Shown here: positions 17,916 through 26,188 of the stretch, piece by piece | Layout of the letters: the number at the start of each line of letters is the position of its first letter | How positions within the stretch are numbered: the first letter of the stretch is position 1 | Source: Anaerolineae bacterium | GTDB lineage: Bacteria > Chloroflexota > Anaerolineae > Aggregatilineales > Aggregatilineaceae | Length of the DNA stretch: 64,000 nucleotides | NCBI GenBank assembly: GCA_018432315.1 | Contig: JAHDLB010000016.1 | Coordinates: 62,001-126,000 of the forward strand | Direction: 5' to 3' | Notes under the pieces: generated by a model | The model's database searches: none | What the model was told of the DNA's origin: nothing | What the model saw: only the letters and a program-made list of their open reading frames with translations | Made by a program: the position numbers and the translations under genes

Positions 17916-19471
17916 CGGACGAGGTCGTGCTGGCGATCGACAACGGCACGCAGAGCGTGCGCGCGCTGCTGTTCGACCTGGGCGGGAACCTGGTCGCCAA
18001 GGCACAGGTGCCGATCCAGGCGTACGTTTCCGAAAAACCGGGCTGGGCCGAGCAGCGCCCGGACTACTTCTGGGACTCGCTGTGCCAGGCGTGCCAGCAG
18101 CTTTGGCAAACCACCGCGATCCCCAAGGCGGCGATCAAAGGCGTGGCGCTGACCACCCAGCGCGCGACGGTGATCAACGTCGACCGCGACGGCCAGCCGC
18201 TGCGCCCGGCGATCGTCTGGCTCGACCAGCGGCGGACGGACGGGCTCAAGCCGGTCGGCGGGGCCTGGGCGCTGGCCTTTCGCGCCGCGCGCGTCGCCGG
18301 GACGGTCGCGTACTTCCAGGCCGAGGCCGAAGCCAACTGGATCGCAACGCACCAGCCGGAGATCATGGCGCGCACGCACAAATTCCTGCTGCTCTCCGGC
18401 TACCTGACCTACCGCCTCACCGGGCGGTTCGTCGATTCGGTGGGCAGCCAGGTGGGCTACATCCCGTTCGACTACAAGCGGCTGGCCTGGGCGCGTGGCT
18501 ACGATTGGAAGTGGCAGGCGGTCGCCATCAACCGCTCGCAGCTTCCCGAGCTGGTGCCCCCGGCGGGCCGCCTGGGCGAGGTCACGCGCGAGGCCGCCGA
18601 GGCGACCGGCATTCCCGCCGGGCTGCCGGTGATCGCTGCCGCCGCCGACAAGGCGTGCGAGGTGATCGGCTCCGGCTGCCTGGAGCCGCACATCGGCTGT
18701 TTGAGCTTCGGCACCACGGCCACGATCAACACCACGCACCGCCGCTACATCGAGGCGATCCCGCTGGTGCCGCCCTATCCCGCCGCCGTGCCGGACGCCT
18801 ACAGCCTGGAGATCCAGGTCTATCGCGGCTATTGGATGGTGAGCTGGTTCAAGAATGAGTTCGGCCTGCGCGAGATTCTGCTGGCCGAGGAGCAGGGGGT
18901 CGAGCCGGAGGAACTGTTCGACGACCTGGTGCGCTCGGTGCCGCCCGGCTCGATGGGCCTCACCGTGCAGCCGTATTGGTCGCCGGGCGTGCGCTTTCCG
19001 GGGCCGGAGGCGCGCGGCGCGATCATCGGCTTCAACGACGCCCACACACGCGCGCACGTCTACCGGGCGATCCTCGAAGGGCTGGCCTATGCCCTGCGCG
19101 AGGGCAAGGAGCGCACCGAGAAACGCAGCGGCGTGCCGGTCACGGAGCTGCGCGTGTCGGGCGGCGGCTCGCAGAGCGACGCGGCGCTGCAACTGACCGC
19201 CGACGTATTCGGGCTGCCCACCGCGCGCCCGCACACCTACGAAACGTCCGGCCTGGGCGCGGCCATCGATGCGGCGGTGGGCCTGGGGCTGCACCGCGAC
19301 TTCGAGACGGCGATCCGGTCGATGACGCGCCTGGGGCAGGTCTTCGAGCCGGACGCGGCCAACCAGGCCGTCTACGACGCGCTGTACACCCAGGTCTACA
19401 AGCGCATGTACCGCCGCCTGCAACCGCTGTACGAAAAGCTGCGCGCCATCACGTCCGGCCCGCCGGGCTAG
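17912..19471 (+). CDS. FGGY-family carbohydrate kinase (xylulo/glycero/gluconokinase type)
   Basis: A second ATP-dependent sugar kinase, 519 residues, of the hexokinase/actin fold. It begins [18 protein letters not shown], the FGGY phosphate-binding loop. The later [23 protein letters not shown] is the adenosine-binding signature. The start is the GTG that overlaps the PfkB stop (GTGA) with GGGAGG upstream. It is the last gene of the sugar operon and converges with the RIO kinase gene after 46 bases, with no obvious terminator between them. Two kinases of different folds in one operon suggest either two sugars or two successive steps. The specific sugar is not recognisable. Confidence 0.93.
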   Translation: MTDEVVLAIDNGTQSVRALLFDLGGNLVAKAQVPIQAYVSEKPGWAEQRPDYFWDSLCQACQQLWQTTAIPKAAIKGVALTTQRATVINVDRDGQPLRPAIVWLDQRRTDGLKPVGGAWALAFRAARVAGTVAYFQAEAEANWIATHQPEIMARTHKFLLLSGYLTYRLTGRFVDSVGSQVGYIPFDYKRLAWARGYDWKWQAVAINRSQLPELVPPAGRLGEVTREAAEATGIPAGLPVIAAAADKACEVIGSGCLEPHIGCLSFGTTATINTTHRRYIEAIPLVPPYPAAVPDAYSLEIQVYRGYWMVSWFKNEFGLREILLAEEQGVEPEELFDDLVRSVPPGSMGLTVQPYWSPGVRFPGPEARGAIIGFNDAHTRAHVYRAILEGLAYALREGKERTEKRSGVPVTELRVSGGGSQSDAALQLTADVFGLPTARPHTYETSGLGAAIDAAVGLGLHRDFETAIRSMTRLGQVFEPDAANQAVYDALYTQVYKRMYRRLQPLYEKLRAITSGPPG

Positions 19472-19517
19472 CGAGCGGCAGCACGCAGTCGCGCCGCCGC
19501 TCGTCCGGTCGAGTCGC

Positions 19518-20498
19518 TCACGTCAGCAGCGATATATCGGTCCAGTTGCCGCCAAAGCGATACCACAGATCGTCCGCCAGCGCGTCCGCGTCGCGGGGCA
19601 GGCCCATCCGCGCGAAGTACTCGCAGATGCGCGCCACGTCGCGCCGCAGGATGCCGTAGGCGTCCGGGTTGGTTTCCAGCGCCGTCACCTGGGGGAAGTC
19701 GATCAGCGTGATCGCCCCGTCCCAGTACAGGATGTTGTAGGCCGACAGGTCGCCGTGGATCCAACCTTGAGCGAGCATCAGCTCGACGTTGCGCAGCACC
19801 TCGTCGAACAGCGGGCGCGTTTCGTCGGCGCCCAGCCGCACGTCGTTGAGCAGCGGGGCGGCCATGCGCTCGTCGCCCACGTAGTCCATGATGATCGTGT
19901 TGTCGTTGGCCGCGAACGGCTGCGGGACGGCGGCCCCGGCGCGGTGCAGCGTTTGCAGCGTCGTGTATTCGTGCATCAGCCACGACGTATGCTCGACCTG
20001 CACGCCGAACGCCGATTTCTTGCCGATGGCGCGCATCAGGCGGTGATCGGTTTTCTTCACCGGGCGGCCTTCCGCCGTCAGGATGGTCCGGCCCTGCCGG
20101 TACTGCTTGTCGTTGCGAAGCTGGCGGAACATCCGCGGGCGGTAGACCTTCGCCGCGACGAGTTCCACGCCGGTGGCCGGGCCCGCAGCGCAGCGGTAGA
20201 CGCTGGCCTCCTTGCCGCCTTTCACCAGCGCCAGCACGTCGGTGATGATCTGCTGGTCGTAGAACTGCTCAAGCGATCCCATCAGCCAGCCGGCCTCGTA
20301 CTCCGACGGCTGGTAGGTCGGGTCGAACCCGCCTTCCAGCCCTTCGGCAGCGTCCACCACATCGGCGATGATCTCGCCGGGGGCTTTCTTGGGCACGTGG
20401 CGCGGCTTGGGCTTGCGGCGGCGCCGCGCGCTGCGGTCGTGGCGCATCGGGTCAAACAGGTCTTCGTACTCCTCGAACCGTGATTCGTGATCGGTCAC
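19518..20498 (-). CDS. RIO-family serine/threonine protein kinase
   Basis: A RIO-type atypical protein kinase of 326 residues, related to the archaeal/eukaryotic Rio1 ATPase-kinases of late small ribosomal subunit maturation. Visible motifs are the flexible ATP loop KGGKEASVYR, the catalytic loop IHGDLSAYNILYW (Asp and Asn present) and the metal-binding LIDFPQ. The first 40 residues are basic (RSARRRRKPKPRHVPKK) and could contact RNA. The start is GTG at 20498 with AAAGGGA upstream. It follows rsgA on the same strand after 131 bases, and both families are tied to small-subunit biogenesis, so a shared role is plausible. Bacterial RIO kinases are sporadic and poorly studied, so the target is unknown. 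Confidence 0.92.
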   Translation of the reverse strand: MTDHESRFEEYEDLFDPMRHDRSARRRRKPKPRHVPKKAPGEIIADVVDAAEGLEGGFDPTYQPSEYEAGWLMGSLEQFYDQQIITDVLALVKGGKEASVYRCAAGPATGVELVAAKVYRPRMFRQLRNDKQYRQGRTILTAEGRPVKKTDHRLMRAIGKKSAFGVQVEHTSWLMHEYTTLQTLHRAGAAVPQPFAANDNTIIMDYVGDERMAAPLLNDVRLGADETRPLFDEVLRNVELMLAQGWIHGDLSAYNILYWDGAITLIDFPQVTALETNPDAYGILRRDVARICEYFARMGLPRDADALADDLWYRFGGNWTDISLLT

Positions 20499-20629
20499 GT
20501 TGGGTTGTCCCTTTCATGTGTTCAAGTCGATCGTGGGCGTGAATGCCGAAAAACGGGTTGGTCTGAGCGTGATCGAGGTCGTTGGACATCATGAAAGCCT
20601 CCTTTCGTCTGCGGCTTGCTGGCCGCAGA

Positions 20630-21799
20630 TCACTCCGGCAAGGTGAGCAGGATTTTGCGATAGGCGTGGTAACGCATCGGGCTGAGCCGCCCGGCGCGCA
20701 CGCCGTCGCGCACGGCGCAGTCCGGCTCGTGCAGGTGCAGGCAGTTCGAGAAACGGCAGCCCTGCCCGTCGAACTCCGGGTAGAACGCGGCCAGCTCGGC
20801 GCGGTTCAGCCCGGCCAGCCCGAACTCGCGGATGCCGGGCGTGTCGATCACGTGCCCGTCCGGGCCGAAGGGCAGCATCACCGCCTGGGTGGTCGTGTGG
20901 CGACCCTGTCCCTCCTCGTGGTTGACCTCGCCGGTGCGCAGCGCGAAATCCGGCTGGATGGCGGTTAGCAGGGTCGATTTGCCCACGCCGGACAGCCCGG
21001 CCAGCACGGTGACCGATCCGGCCAGCGCGGCGCGCAGCGCGTCCAGGCCCTCGCCGGTGGCGGCGCTGGTCAGCAGGACGCGATACCCGAGCGCCCGGTA
21101 CGGGGTGATCTTGTCGTCGATGGCCTCGCGGCTCTCGGCCAGGTCCACCTTGTTGATACAGATCAGCGGGGCGATGCCGTGCCGCTTGGCGGCGATCAGG
21201 TAGCGGTCGATCAGCTCCGGCCAGATGTGCGGCTCGCGCCACGCGGCCACGATCAGCAGTTGGTCGACGTTCGCCACCAGGATTTGCTGGAGGTTCGGGT
21301 TGGACGGATCGGGCCGGGCGATCAGCGTGCGGCGCGGCAGGACTTCCTCGACGGCGGCCCCGCCGGTCGAGTCGTCTTCGCTGATGATCACGCGATCCCC
21401 GACGGCGACCACGCCGCTGAAGCGGGTGTCTTCGCTGGTCAGCGCGCCGCGCAGGTGGCACAGCCGGACCTGTCCATTGAGGGCCACGCGGCACAGGCCG
21501 GTGCTCACCTCGACGACGAGGCCGGTTTTCACGTCGGGCGGCGGCTGGCCCGGCCCGTTGTCGCCGGGCAGGTGCTCGACCGCGGCCTGCTGGCGCGCGC
21601 GCTCGTCGCGCGGCATGATGCGCTGGTCGGTGACGTATTCGCTCCAGGCGTCTTCGCCCTGGTCGACCAGGTCCATCCAGTCGTTCCGGCGCGGCGGGCG
21701 CGGCTCGCGGTTGCGCTTGGTGGCGCGCCCGGCTTTCTGAAGCTCGCGGCGGCGGCGGTCCTTGCCGAAGATGTTGTCGTAGGTTGGTTTTCGAGACAA
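20630..21799 (-). CDS. rsgA: Ribosome small subunit-dependent GTPase A
   Basis: RsgA is a circularly permuted GTPase that checks late 30S assembly. The 389-residue protein has an extra basic N-terminal region of about 85 residues rich in Arg (RRRRELQKAGRATKRNREPRPPRR), then an OB fold. The G domain follows in the order NKVDL (G4), GLSGVGKST (G1) and DTPG (G3). A C-terminal zinc knuckle has GCRFSNCLHLHEPDCAV with its Cys/His ligands. The start is TTG at 21799, with AGGGAGA about eight bases upstream. It is preceded by a 256-base leader and a promoter-driven 20-codon reading frame, and followed by the RIO kinase gene. Confidence 0.95.
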   Translation of the reverse strand: MSRKPTYDNIFGKDRRRRELQKAGRATKRNREPRPPRRNDWMDLVDQGEDAWSEYVTDQRIMPRDERARQQAAVEHLPGDNGPGQPPPDVKTGLVVEVSTGLCRVALNGQVRLCHLRGALTSEDTRFSGVVAVGDRVIISEDDSTGGAAVEEVLPRRTLIARPDPSNPNLQQILVANVDQLLIVAAWREPHIWPELIDRYLIAAKRHGIAPLICINKVDLAESREAIDDKITPYRALGYRVLLTSAATGEGLDALRAALAGSVTVLAGLSGVGKSTLLTAIQPDFALRTGEVNHEEGQGRHTTTQAVMLPFGPDGHVIDTPGIREFGLAGLNRAELAAFYPEFDGQGCRFSNCLHLHEPDCAVRDGVRAGRLSPMRYHAYRKILLTLPE

Positions 21800-22054
21800 C
21801 GCAGGTTCTCCCTGTTCTCGTGATGGTTGGTGTGTGCTGGGCCTGCGCGGGGCAGGCGGGCGGAACCGTCACGGGTGAGGCGAGAACGGGGATTCGCGGC
21901 GCGCCGTCCGGATCGACGGCACGGGGCAGCATGCGGCCACCCGGCGCGAATCACCGCACCACCTCAGCCCTCGCTGAGTGGATGGGGACGGGGCACGCCG
22001 CTGGCGCTGAAGATGCTTTTACAGGGGAATCAGGTCAGAAGATTCGGGAAAGCG
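21800..22054 (-). other. Structured leader between the small reading frame and rsgA
   Basis: This stretch has no convincing gene. On the minus strand it would form several hairpins: CTCAGC/GCTGAG with flanking CCA/TGG (21958-21981) and GCCGTC/GACGGC (21903-21920). I see no T-run terminator in it, so transcription from the promoter at 22157-22186 could reach rsgA. It may be an ordinary long 5' leader or an attenuator region. Confidence 0.4.
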
Positions 22055-22117
22055 TCACGCAGCACGGACAGGCGTACCCAGGCCCGCAAGCCCGTTGGCA
22101 GTCTTCACTTGTGCCAT
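22055..22117 (-). CDS. Putative 20-residue peptide (leader peptide or small protein)
   Basis: This short frame is supported by its signals rather than by homology. A near-consensus promoter (TTGACA, 18 bases, TATAGT) reads toward it. Thirty-odd bases downstream comes a strong AAGGAGG SD, nine bases before an ATG that opens a frame of exactly 20 codons beginning MAQVKTANGL and ending with TGA. The peptide is mildly basic, Ala/Gly-rich and has no membrane segment. It lies just past the stop of the BTAD regulator gene, whose last codons overlap the -35 box, and 256 bases before rsgA. It could be a leader peptide for rsgA, a free small protein, or the start of a longer gene lost by mutation. I do not recognise it. 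Confidence 0.5.
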   Translation of the reverse strand: MAQVKTANGLAGLGTPVRAA

Positions 22118-22156
22118 ACAGATACGCCTCCTTCGTGTGTCGCGGACGATGCCAGC

Positions 22157-22186
22157 ACTATAGCACGACTGCCCGGCGGTTGTCAA
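22157..22186 (-). promoter_or_regulatory. Near-consensus promoter upstream of the small frame and rsgA
   Basis: On the minus strand TTGACA (22181-22186) and TATAGT (22157-22162) are 18 bases apart. The -35 box overlaps the stop codon of the BTAD regulator gene (22183-22185). Predicted start is near 22150. Confidence 0.75.
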
Positions 22187-25100
22187 TCGCCAGCCAGCGC
22201 CAGCGCGACGACCTCGTCCAGCGTCCGGCCACGGCCCCGCTGCTCCGCCGTCCGGACCGTTCGCGCCGGCAGGTCCGCCGCGATGGTGCCGGCCAGCTCG
22301 GCGGCGCGCTCGCGGGCTTCGCGCCACGTGGCCGGGTGATTCTGCACGCAGGCGAGAATCTCGATCGCCTGCTCGGTGCGCCCGATCTGCGCCCACAGCC
22401 GCGCCACGCCGATCAGAAACCGCGTGAGCAGCATCACCGACTGGCAGCGCGCGCCGATCTCGACGGCGGTCCGCAGGTGGTCGCGGGCGGTGACGAGATC
22501 GCCCTGGGCGCACGCGGCCTCGCCCAGGCAGTAGAAGGCCACCGACTGGCCCCACGGCTCGATCTCCGGATCGATCACCGACAGCGCCAGCTCGGCCAGG
22601 GTGGCGGCTTCCGCCGCGTCGCCCTGCGCCAGCGCGATCCGGCTCTCGTGGATGCGCAACCAGGCCGCCATGTGCAGCGAGCCGGCCTCGGCGAAATAGG
22701 TCAGGCTGTCGCGGCAGTGCTGGGCCGACGCGGCGTAATCGCGCCGGGCATACGCGATCTCGGCCAGGTTGAACAGGTTGCTGGCGATCTTGTACGGGTC
22801 GCCGAGCTGGTGGCCGAGCTGGATCGCCTGCCCGATCAGCGCCTCGGCTTCGGCGTGCCGCCCCTGGATGCTGGCCAGATTCGCCAGCCGGTCCAGCGTG
22901 AAGGCGATCTCGTTGTCGTCGCCGATCGTTTCGCTGAGCGCCAATCCCTCGCGGTACAGCCGCTCGGCTTCGGCGTACTGGCCGAGCGAGTAGGCGACTT
23001 CGCCCAGGGCTTTGAGCGCGACGCCCGACATCCACCGGTCGCCAATCGCCCGGCTGATGTCCAGCGCCCGCTGGTAGAACGCGCCGGACTCGGCGTAGCG
23101 GATGTTCACGTGGGCCACGTCGCCCAGGTTCTGGTAGCCCCACGCGATGCCCCACGAATTGCCCTCGGCCTCGAACAATTCGATCGCGCGCCGCGCCATC
23201 CGCTCGGAGGTGTCCAGGTCGCGCAGCGGCCAGTTCGCCAGCGTGGACAGCACGTTGAAGGTGGTGGCGGCGTCCGGATGATCGCGCGCGTCGAGCTGGC
23301 TCAGGACCGGGTAGGCTTCGTGGAACAGGTCCGCCGCCAGCGGGCTGCGGCCCAGCACGCGGTAGGTCATCGCCAGCACCGTCTTGACCTGCGCCAGCAC
23401 AACCTGCTCCTCGGCGGTCAGGTTGGCATCCTTGAGGTAATCGACCGTGCCGCCGAACATCTCTTTGCTCTCTTGCAGGCGCGGGCGCATGATGTAGAAC
23501 AGCCGCAGCCCGGCCAGCAGGCCGCCCAACCCGGCGGCGTCGCGCTGGCTCACGGCCAGCATCCACGCGGCGCGGACGTTGTCGATGTCGTCCTTGATCT
23601 GGTCGAGCACGGCGATCTGGTCCGGGCCTTTGAGTCGCGGCTCCAGGCCGCGCAGCGTCTGCGCGTAGTAGGTCACGTAGGCGCGGTGGGTGCGGTCGCG
23701 CTCGTCGGGCGTGGCGTCGAGCTTCTCCCCGGCATACTGGCGCAGCAGCTCGTGAATGTAGAACCGGCCATCCGGCAGCCGGTGCAGCAGCGATTTGCCC
23801 GCCAGCGCCAGCAGCACGGGCAGCGGCGCGTCGGCCACCGCCTGGGCCGCCTCGCGCGTGAAGCGCCCGCGGAAGATCGACAGGCGGCTGAGCACGCGCG
23901 CCTGGGCCGGGTCGAGCCGTTCCCACGACGATTCGAACACGGCGCGGATGCTGCGGTGGCGCGGCGGCAGGTTGCGCAGCGAGACGGTCAGGAAGTCGAG
24001 CGAGCGCTCGATCTCCTCGGCGATCTCCTGCGGAGACAGCACCTGGAGCCACGCCGCCGCCAGCTCGACGGCCAGCGGCATCCCGTCCACCAGGCGGCAA
24101 ATGCGCGCCACCGCCGGGCGAGTCGCCGCGTCCAGCGCGAAGCCGGGCTGGATGCGCTGCGCGCTGTGCACGAACAGGGCGACCGCGTCGTATGCCTCCA
24201 GGGAGGTCATTTCGCCGTCTTGCGGAAAGCTCAGCCCGTGGATCTCGTACAGCCATTCCTCGCGCAGGTTCAGCCGCTCGCGCGATGTCACCAGCACGTT
24301 GACCTGCGGCGCGAAGCTCAACAGGTCGCCGATCAGGTCCGCGCCGTCGAGCAGGTGCTCGAAGTTGTCCAACACCAGCAGCATGTGCTTGCGGCGCAGG
24401 TACGACCAGAGCTGGCTCTGGGGATCGCCCTGGCGGGTGGCTTTGAAGTGCAGCGCGTCGGCCAGCGCCGGGACCAGGTACTCCGCCGCCGAAACCGGGG
24501 CCAGCGGCACGAAAACTGCCCCGTCGCGGTAGCCGGCGCGCATGTCGGCGGCGGCCTGGAGCGCCAGCCGCGTCTTGCCAATCCCGCCCTGGCCGATCAC
24601 GGTCAGCAGGCGGCAGTCGTCGCCGCTCAGCCGGGCGTGGATCTCGTGCAGCTCGCGCTGTCGCCCGATGAGGGGCGTCGCCGGCGTGGGGAGCGCCTCG
24701 GCGGGCGGCGACGGGGCGGGCGAGGGCCGCGCGGCGGGTGTGGCCGGGGCGCGCGCCGCCTGGATCGACTCGTAGAGCGCGGTGGTGTCCGGCTCCGGCT
24801 CGATCCCCAGCTCGTCGTGCAGCAGGCTCGCGCATTCCTGGTACTGGCGCAGCGCCGCCGCCCGCTGACCGGTGGCGTGATAGAGCGCCATCAACTGGCG
24901 GTGGGCCGCCTCGTCGAGCGTATCCAGCGCCAGCCAGCGCCGCGCGTAGGGGATCGCCGCTTCCGGGTCGCCGCCGGCCACGAGCTGCCCGGCCAGGGCT
25001 TGCAGCGCCGCGCCCATCGTCCGGCGCAGGTCCTCCGCGACGAAAAACTGCCACTCGTCGAAGTCCGGCGCGTCGGGCAGGGTGAACCCGGCCATGAAAT

Positions 25101-25476
25101 CGTCCTGGTAGAGCGCGGCGGCTTCGGCCAGGACGTCCGCCGCCTGCGAGGCCGGGTCGCCCTTCAGCAGCGTCCGGAAGCAGGCCACGTCCAGCCACCA
25201 GCCCTCACCGGGCCGCAGCCCGACCGCGTCGCCCCCGGCGTCGAGCCAGTCCTCGCCCAGCGCCTTGTGCAGCGTCCACAGCGACGTGCGCAGGTACGCG
25301 AACGCGCGGCCCTGGTCAGCCTCGGGCCACAACAGCGCGGCCAATGACTCGCGGCTGTGCGGCTGGCCGGTCACCGCCAGGTAGGCCAGCAGCGCGGTCG
25401 CTTTGCGCCGGCTGATCTCGACGCGGGCCTGGTTCAGCTCGACTCGGGGCGTGCCGAAAAGGTACACGCGTAACAT
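22183..25476 (-). CDS. BTAD/SARP-type transcriptional regulator with NB-ARC ATPase and TPR repeats
   Basis: A large AfsR-like regulator of 1097 residues. Residues 1 to about 95 form an OmpR-like winged helix DNA-binding domain (MLRVYLFGTPRVELNQ, then RKATALLAYLAVTGQPHSR). Residues 95-245 are the BTAD helical domain. After a Pro/Ala linker comes an NB-ARC type STAND ATPase with Walker A VIGQGGIGKTRLAL and Walker B MLLVLDNFEHLLD. From about residue 600 to the end there are TPR-like helical repeats (ALDISRAIGDRWMSGVALKALGEVAYSLG and similar). Such proteins couple a signal sensed by the TPRs to activation of target promoters. The gene diverges from the ParB-like gene across a 165-base gap that contains repeated GAGAC sites. 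Confidence 0.93.
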   Translation of the reverse strand: MLRVYLFGTPRVELNQARVEISRRKATALLAYLAVTGQPHSRESLAALLWPEADQGRAFAYLRTSLWTLHKALGEDWLDAGGDAVGLRPGEGWWLDVACFRTLLKGDPASQAADVLAEAAALYQDDFMAGFTLPDAPDFDEWQFFVAEDLRRTMGAALQALAGQLVAGGDPEAAIPYARRWLALDTLDEAAHRQLMALYHATGQRAAALRQYQECASLLHDELGIEPEPDTTALYESIQAARAPATPAARPSPAPSPPAEALPTPATPLIGRQRELHEIHARLSGDDCRLLTVIGQGGIGKTRLALQAAADMRAGYRDGAVFVPLAPVSAAEYLVPALADALHFKATRQGDPQSQLWSYLRRKHMLLVLDNFEHLLDGADLIGDLLSFAPQVNVLVTSRERLNLREEWLYEIHGLSFPQDGEMTSLEAYDAVALFVHSAQRIQPGFALDAATRPAVARICRLVDGMPLAVELAAAWLQVLSPQEIAEEIERSLDFLTVSLRNLPPRHRSIRAVFESSWERLDPAQARVLSRLSIFRGRFTREAAQAVADAPLPVLLALAGKSLLHRLPDGRFYIHELLRQYAGEKLDATPDERDRTHRAYVTYYAQTLRGLEPRLKGPDQIAVLDQIKDDIDNVRAAWMLAVSQRDAAGLGGLLAGLRLFYIMRPRLQESKEMFGGTVDYLKDANLTAEEQVVLAQVKTVLAMTYRVLGRSPLAADLFHEAYPVLSQLDARDHPDAATTFNVLSTLANWPLRDLDTSERMARRAIELFEAEGNSWGIAWGYQNLGDVAHVNIRYAESGAFYQRALDISRAIGDRWMSGVALKALGEVAYSLGQYAEAERLYREGLALSETIGDDNEIAFTLDRLANLASIQGRHAEAEALIGQAIQLGHQLGDPYKIASNLFNLAEIAYARRDYAASAQHCRDSLTYFAEAGSLHMAAWLRIHESRIALAQGDAAEAATLAELALSVIDPEIEPWGQSVAFYCLGEAACAQGDLVTARDHLRTAVEIGARCQSVMLLTRFLIGVARLWAQIGRTEQAIEILACVQNHPATWREARERAAELAGTIAADLPARTVRTAEQRGRGRTLDEVVALALAGD

Positions 25477-25524
25477 GGCGTCATCCGTCCTGTGATTGCT
25501 CCGTTTCAGGATACCACATAACGC

Positions 25525-25612
25525 ATCTCAGGCGAGATTTTCCGGTCGAGACGTGTGAGACGCTTCTTGAGACGCTCCCTGCCACGTTGGTGAGACACCC
25601 GCCGCCTATGAT
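25525..25612. promoter_or_regulatory. Repeated GAGAC sites between the BTAD regulator and the ParB-like gene
   Basis: GAGACG occurs at 25548, 25557 and 25569 and GAGACA at 25592, all in one orientation, next to an ATCTC/GAGAT inverted repeat (25525-25538). A TATGAT at 25607-25612 is a -10 candidate for the plus-strand gene. SARP-type regulators bind direct repeats near the -35 region, so these are candidate sites for the adjacent regulator. The spacings (9, 12 and 23) are irregular. Confidence 0.4.
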
Positions 25613-25641
25613 GAAGGTAGATCAACTGAGGAGAGGCCGCG

Positions 25642-26127
25642 ATGTTTCAACCCATAGCGCTGCAGAATGACATCACTCGACGACTGGATTCGACGGGCAC
25701 CAATTCGCCCCGCGCCCACCGGCTGTTCGACCGGGCGCTGAACACGGCCAGGGTCAGGCGGCTGTGGGCCACCCTGAGCGCTCGCTCGCGCCGCCTGCTG
25801 GACCTGGCGACGGTCGAGGCCGGGGTCACGATCACCGGGCGGCATGTGGCCGGCGCGCAGATCGTGCCGCTCGACGCCATCCGGGGCAGCCTGGACAGGG
25901 CGGGCGATTTCGACTGCGAGTTCTACCCGCTCAACGAGCACAGCGCGAACCGCTGGATCCGCGTGGCGACGGCCATGCTGCGCGACGTCACCCTGCCGCC
26001 GGTGGAGTTGATCCGGGTAGGGGATGTGTACTTCGTGGTGGACGGCCACCACCGGATCTCGGTGGCGCGGGCGCTCAAGCACTCGCACGTCGACGCCATC
26101 GTGACGGAATGGACGGTAACCGGGTGA
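25642..26127 (+). CDS. ParB/sulfiredoxin-like domain protein
   Basis: A protein of 161 residues whose C-terminal half carries the ParB N-terminal-like signature: LPPVELIRVGDVYFVVDGHHRISVAR is the region, with DGHHRISVAR as the conserved core. The N-terminal half is helical and basic and not recognisable. ParB-like proteins of this small type are not plasmid partition factors. Some are CTPases or nucleases, and many have no known role. A strong SD (GAGGAGAGG) precedes the ATG at 25642. It is transcribed away from the BTAD regulator and is the likely local target of that protein. The gene ends 62 bases before the convergent threonine synthase-like gene. Confidence 0.75.
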   Translation: MFQPIALQNDITRRLDSTGTNSPRAHRLFDRALNTARVRRLWATLSARSRRLLDLATVEAGVTITGRHVAGAQIVPLDAIRGSLDRAGDFDCEFYPLNEHSANRWIRVATAMLRDVTLPPVELIRVGDVYFVVDGHHRISVARALKHSHVDAIVTEWTVTG

Positions 26128-26188
26128 GCGGGCGCGATAACCAGCATAGCCGCGTGACCGGGCGGCGCCAGCGAGCGCCGTCCGTGCT

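Noticed and set aside
21784-25347. Open frame of about 1190 codons antisense to the BTAD regulator
   Set aside because: No domain, no start signal; the minus strand has all BTAD, NB-ARC and TPR motifs.
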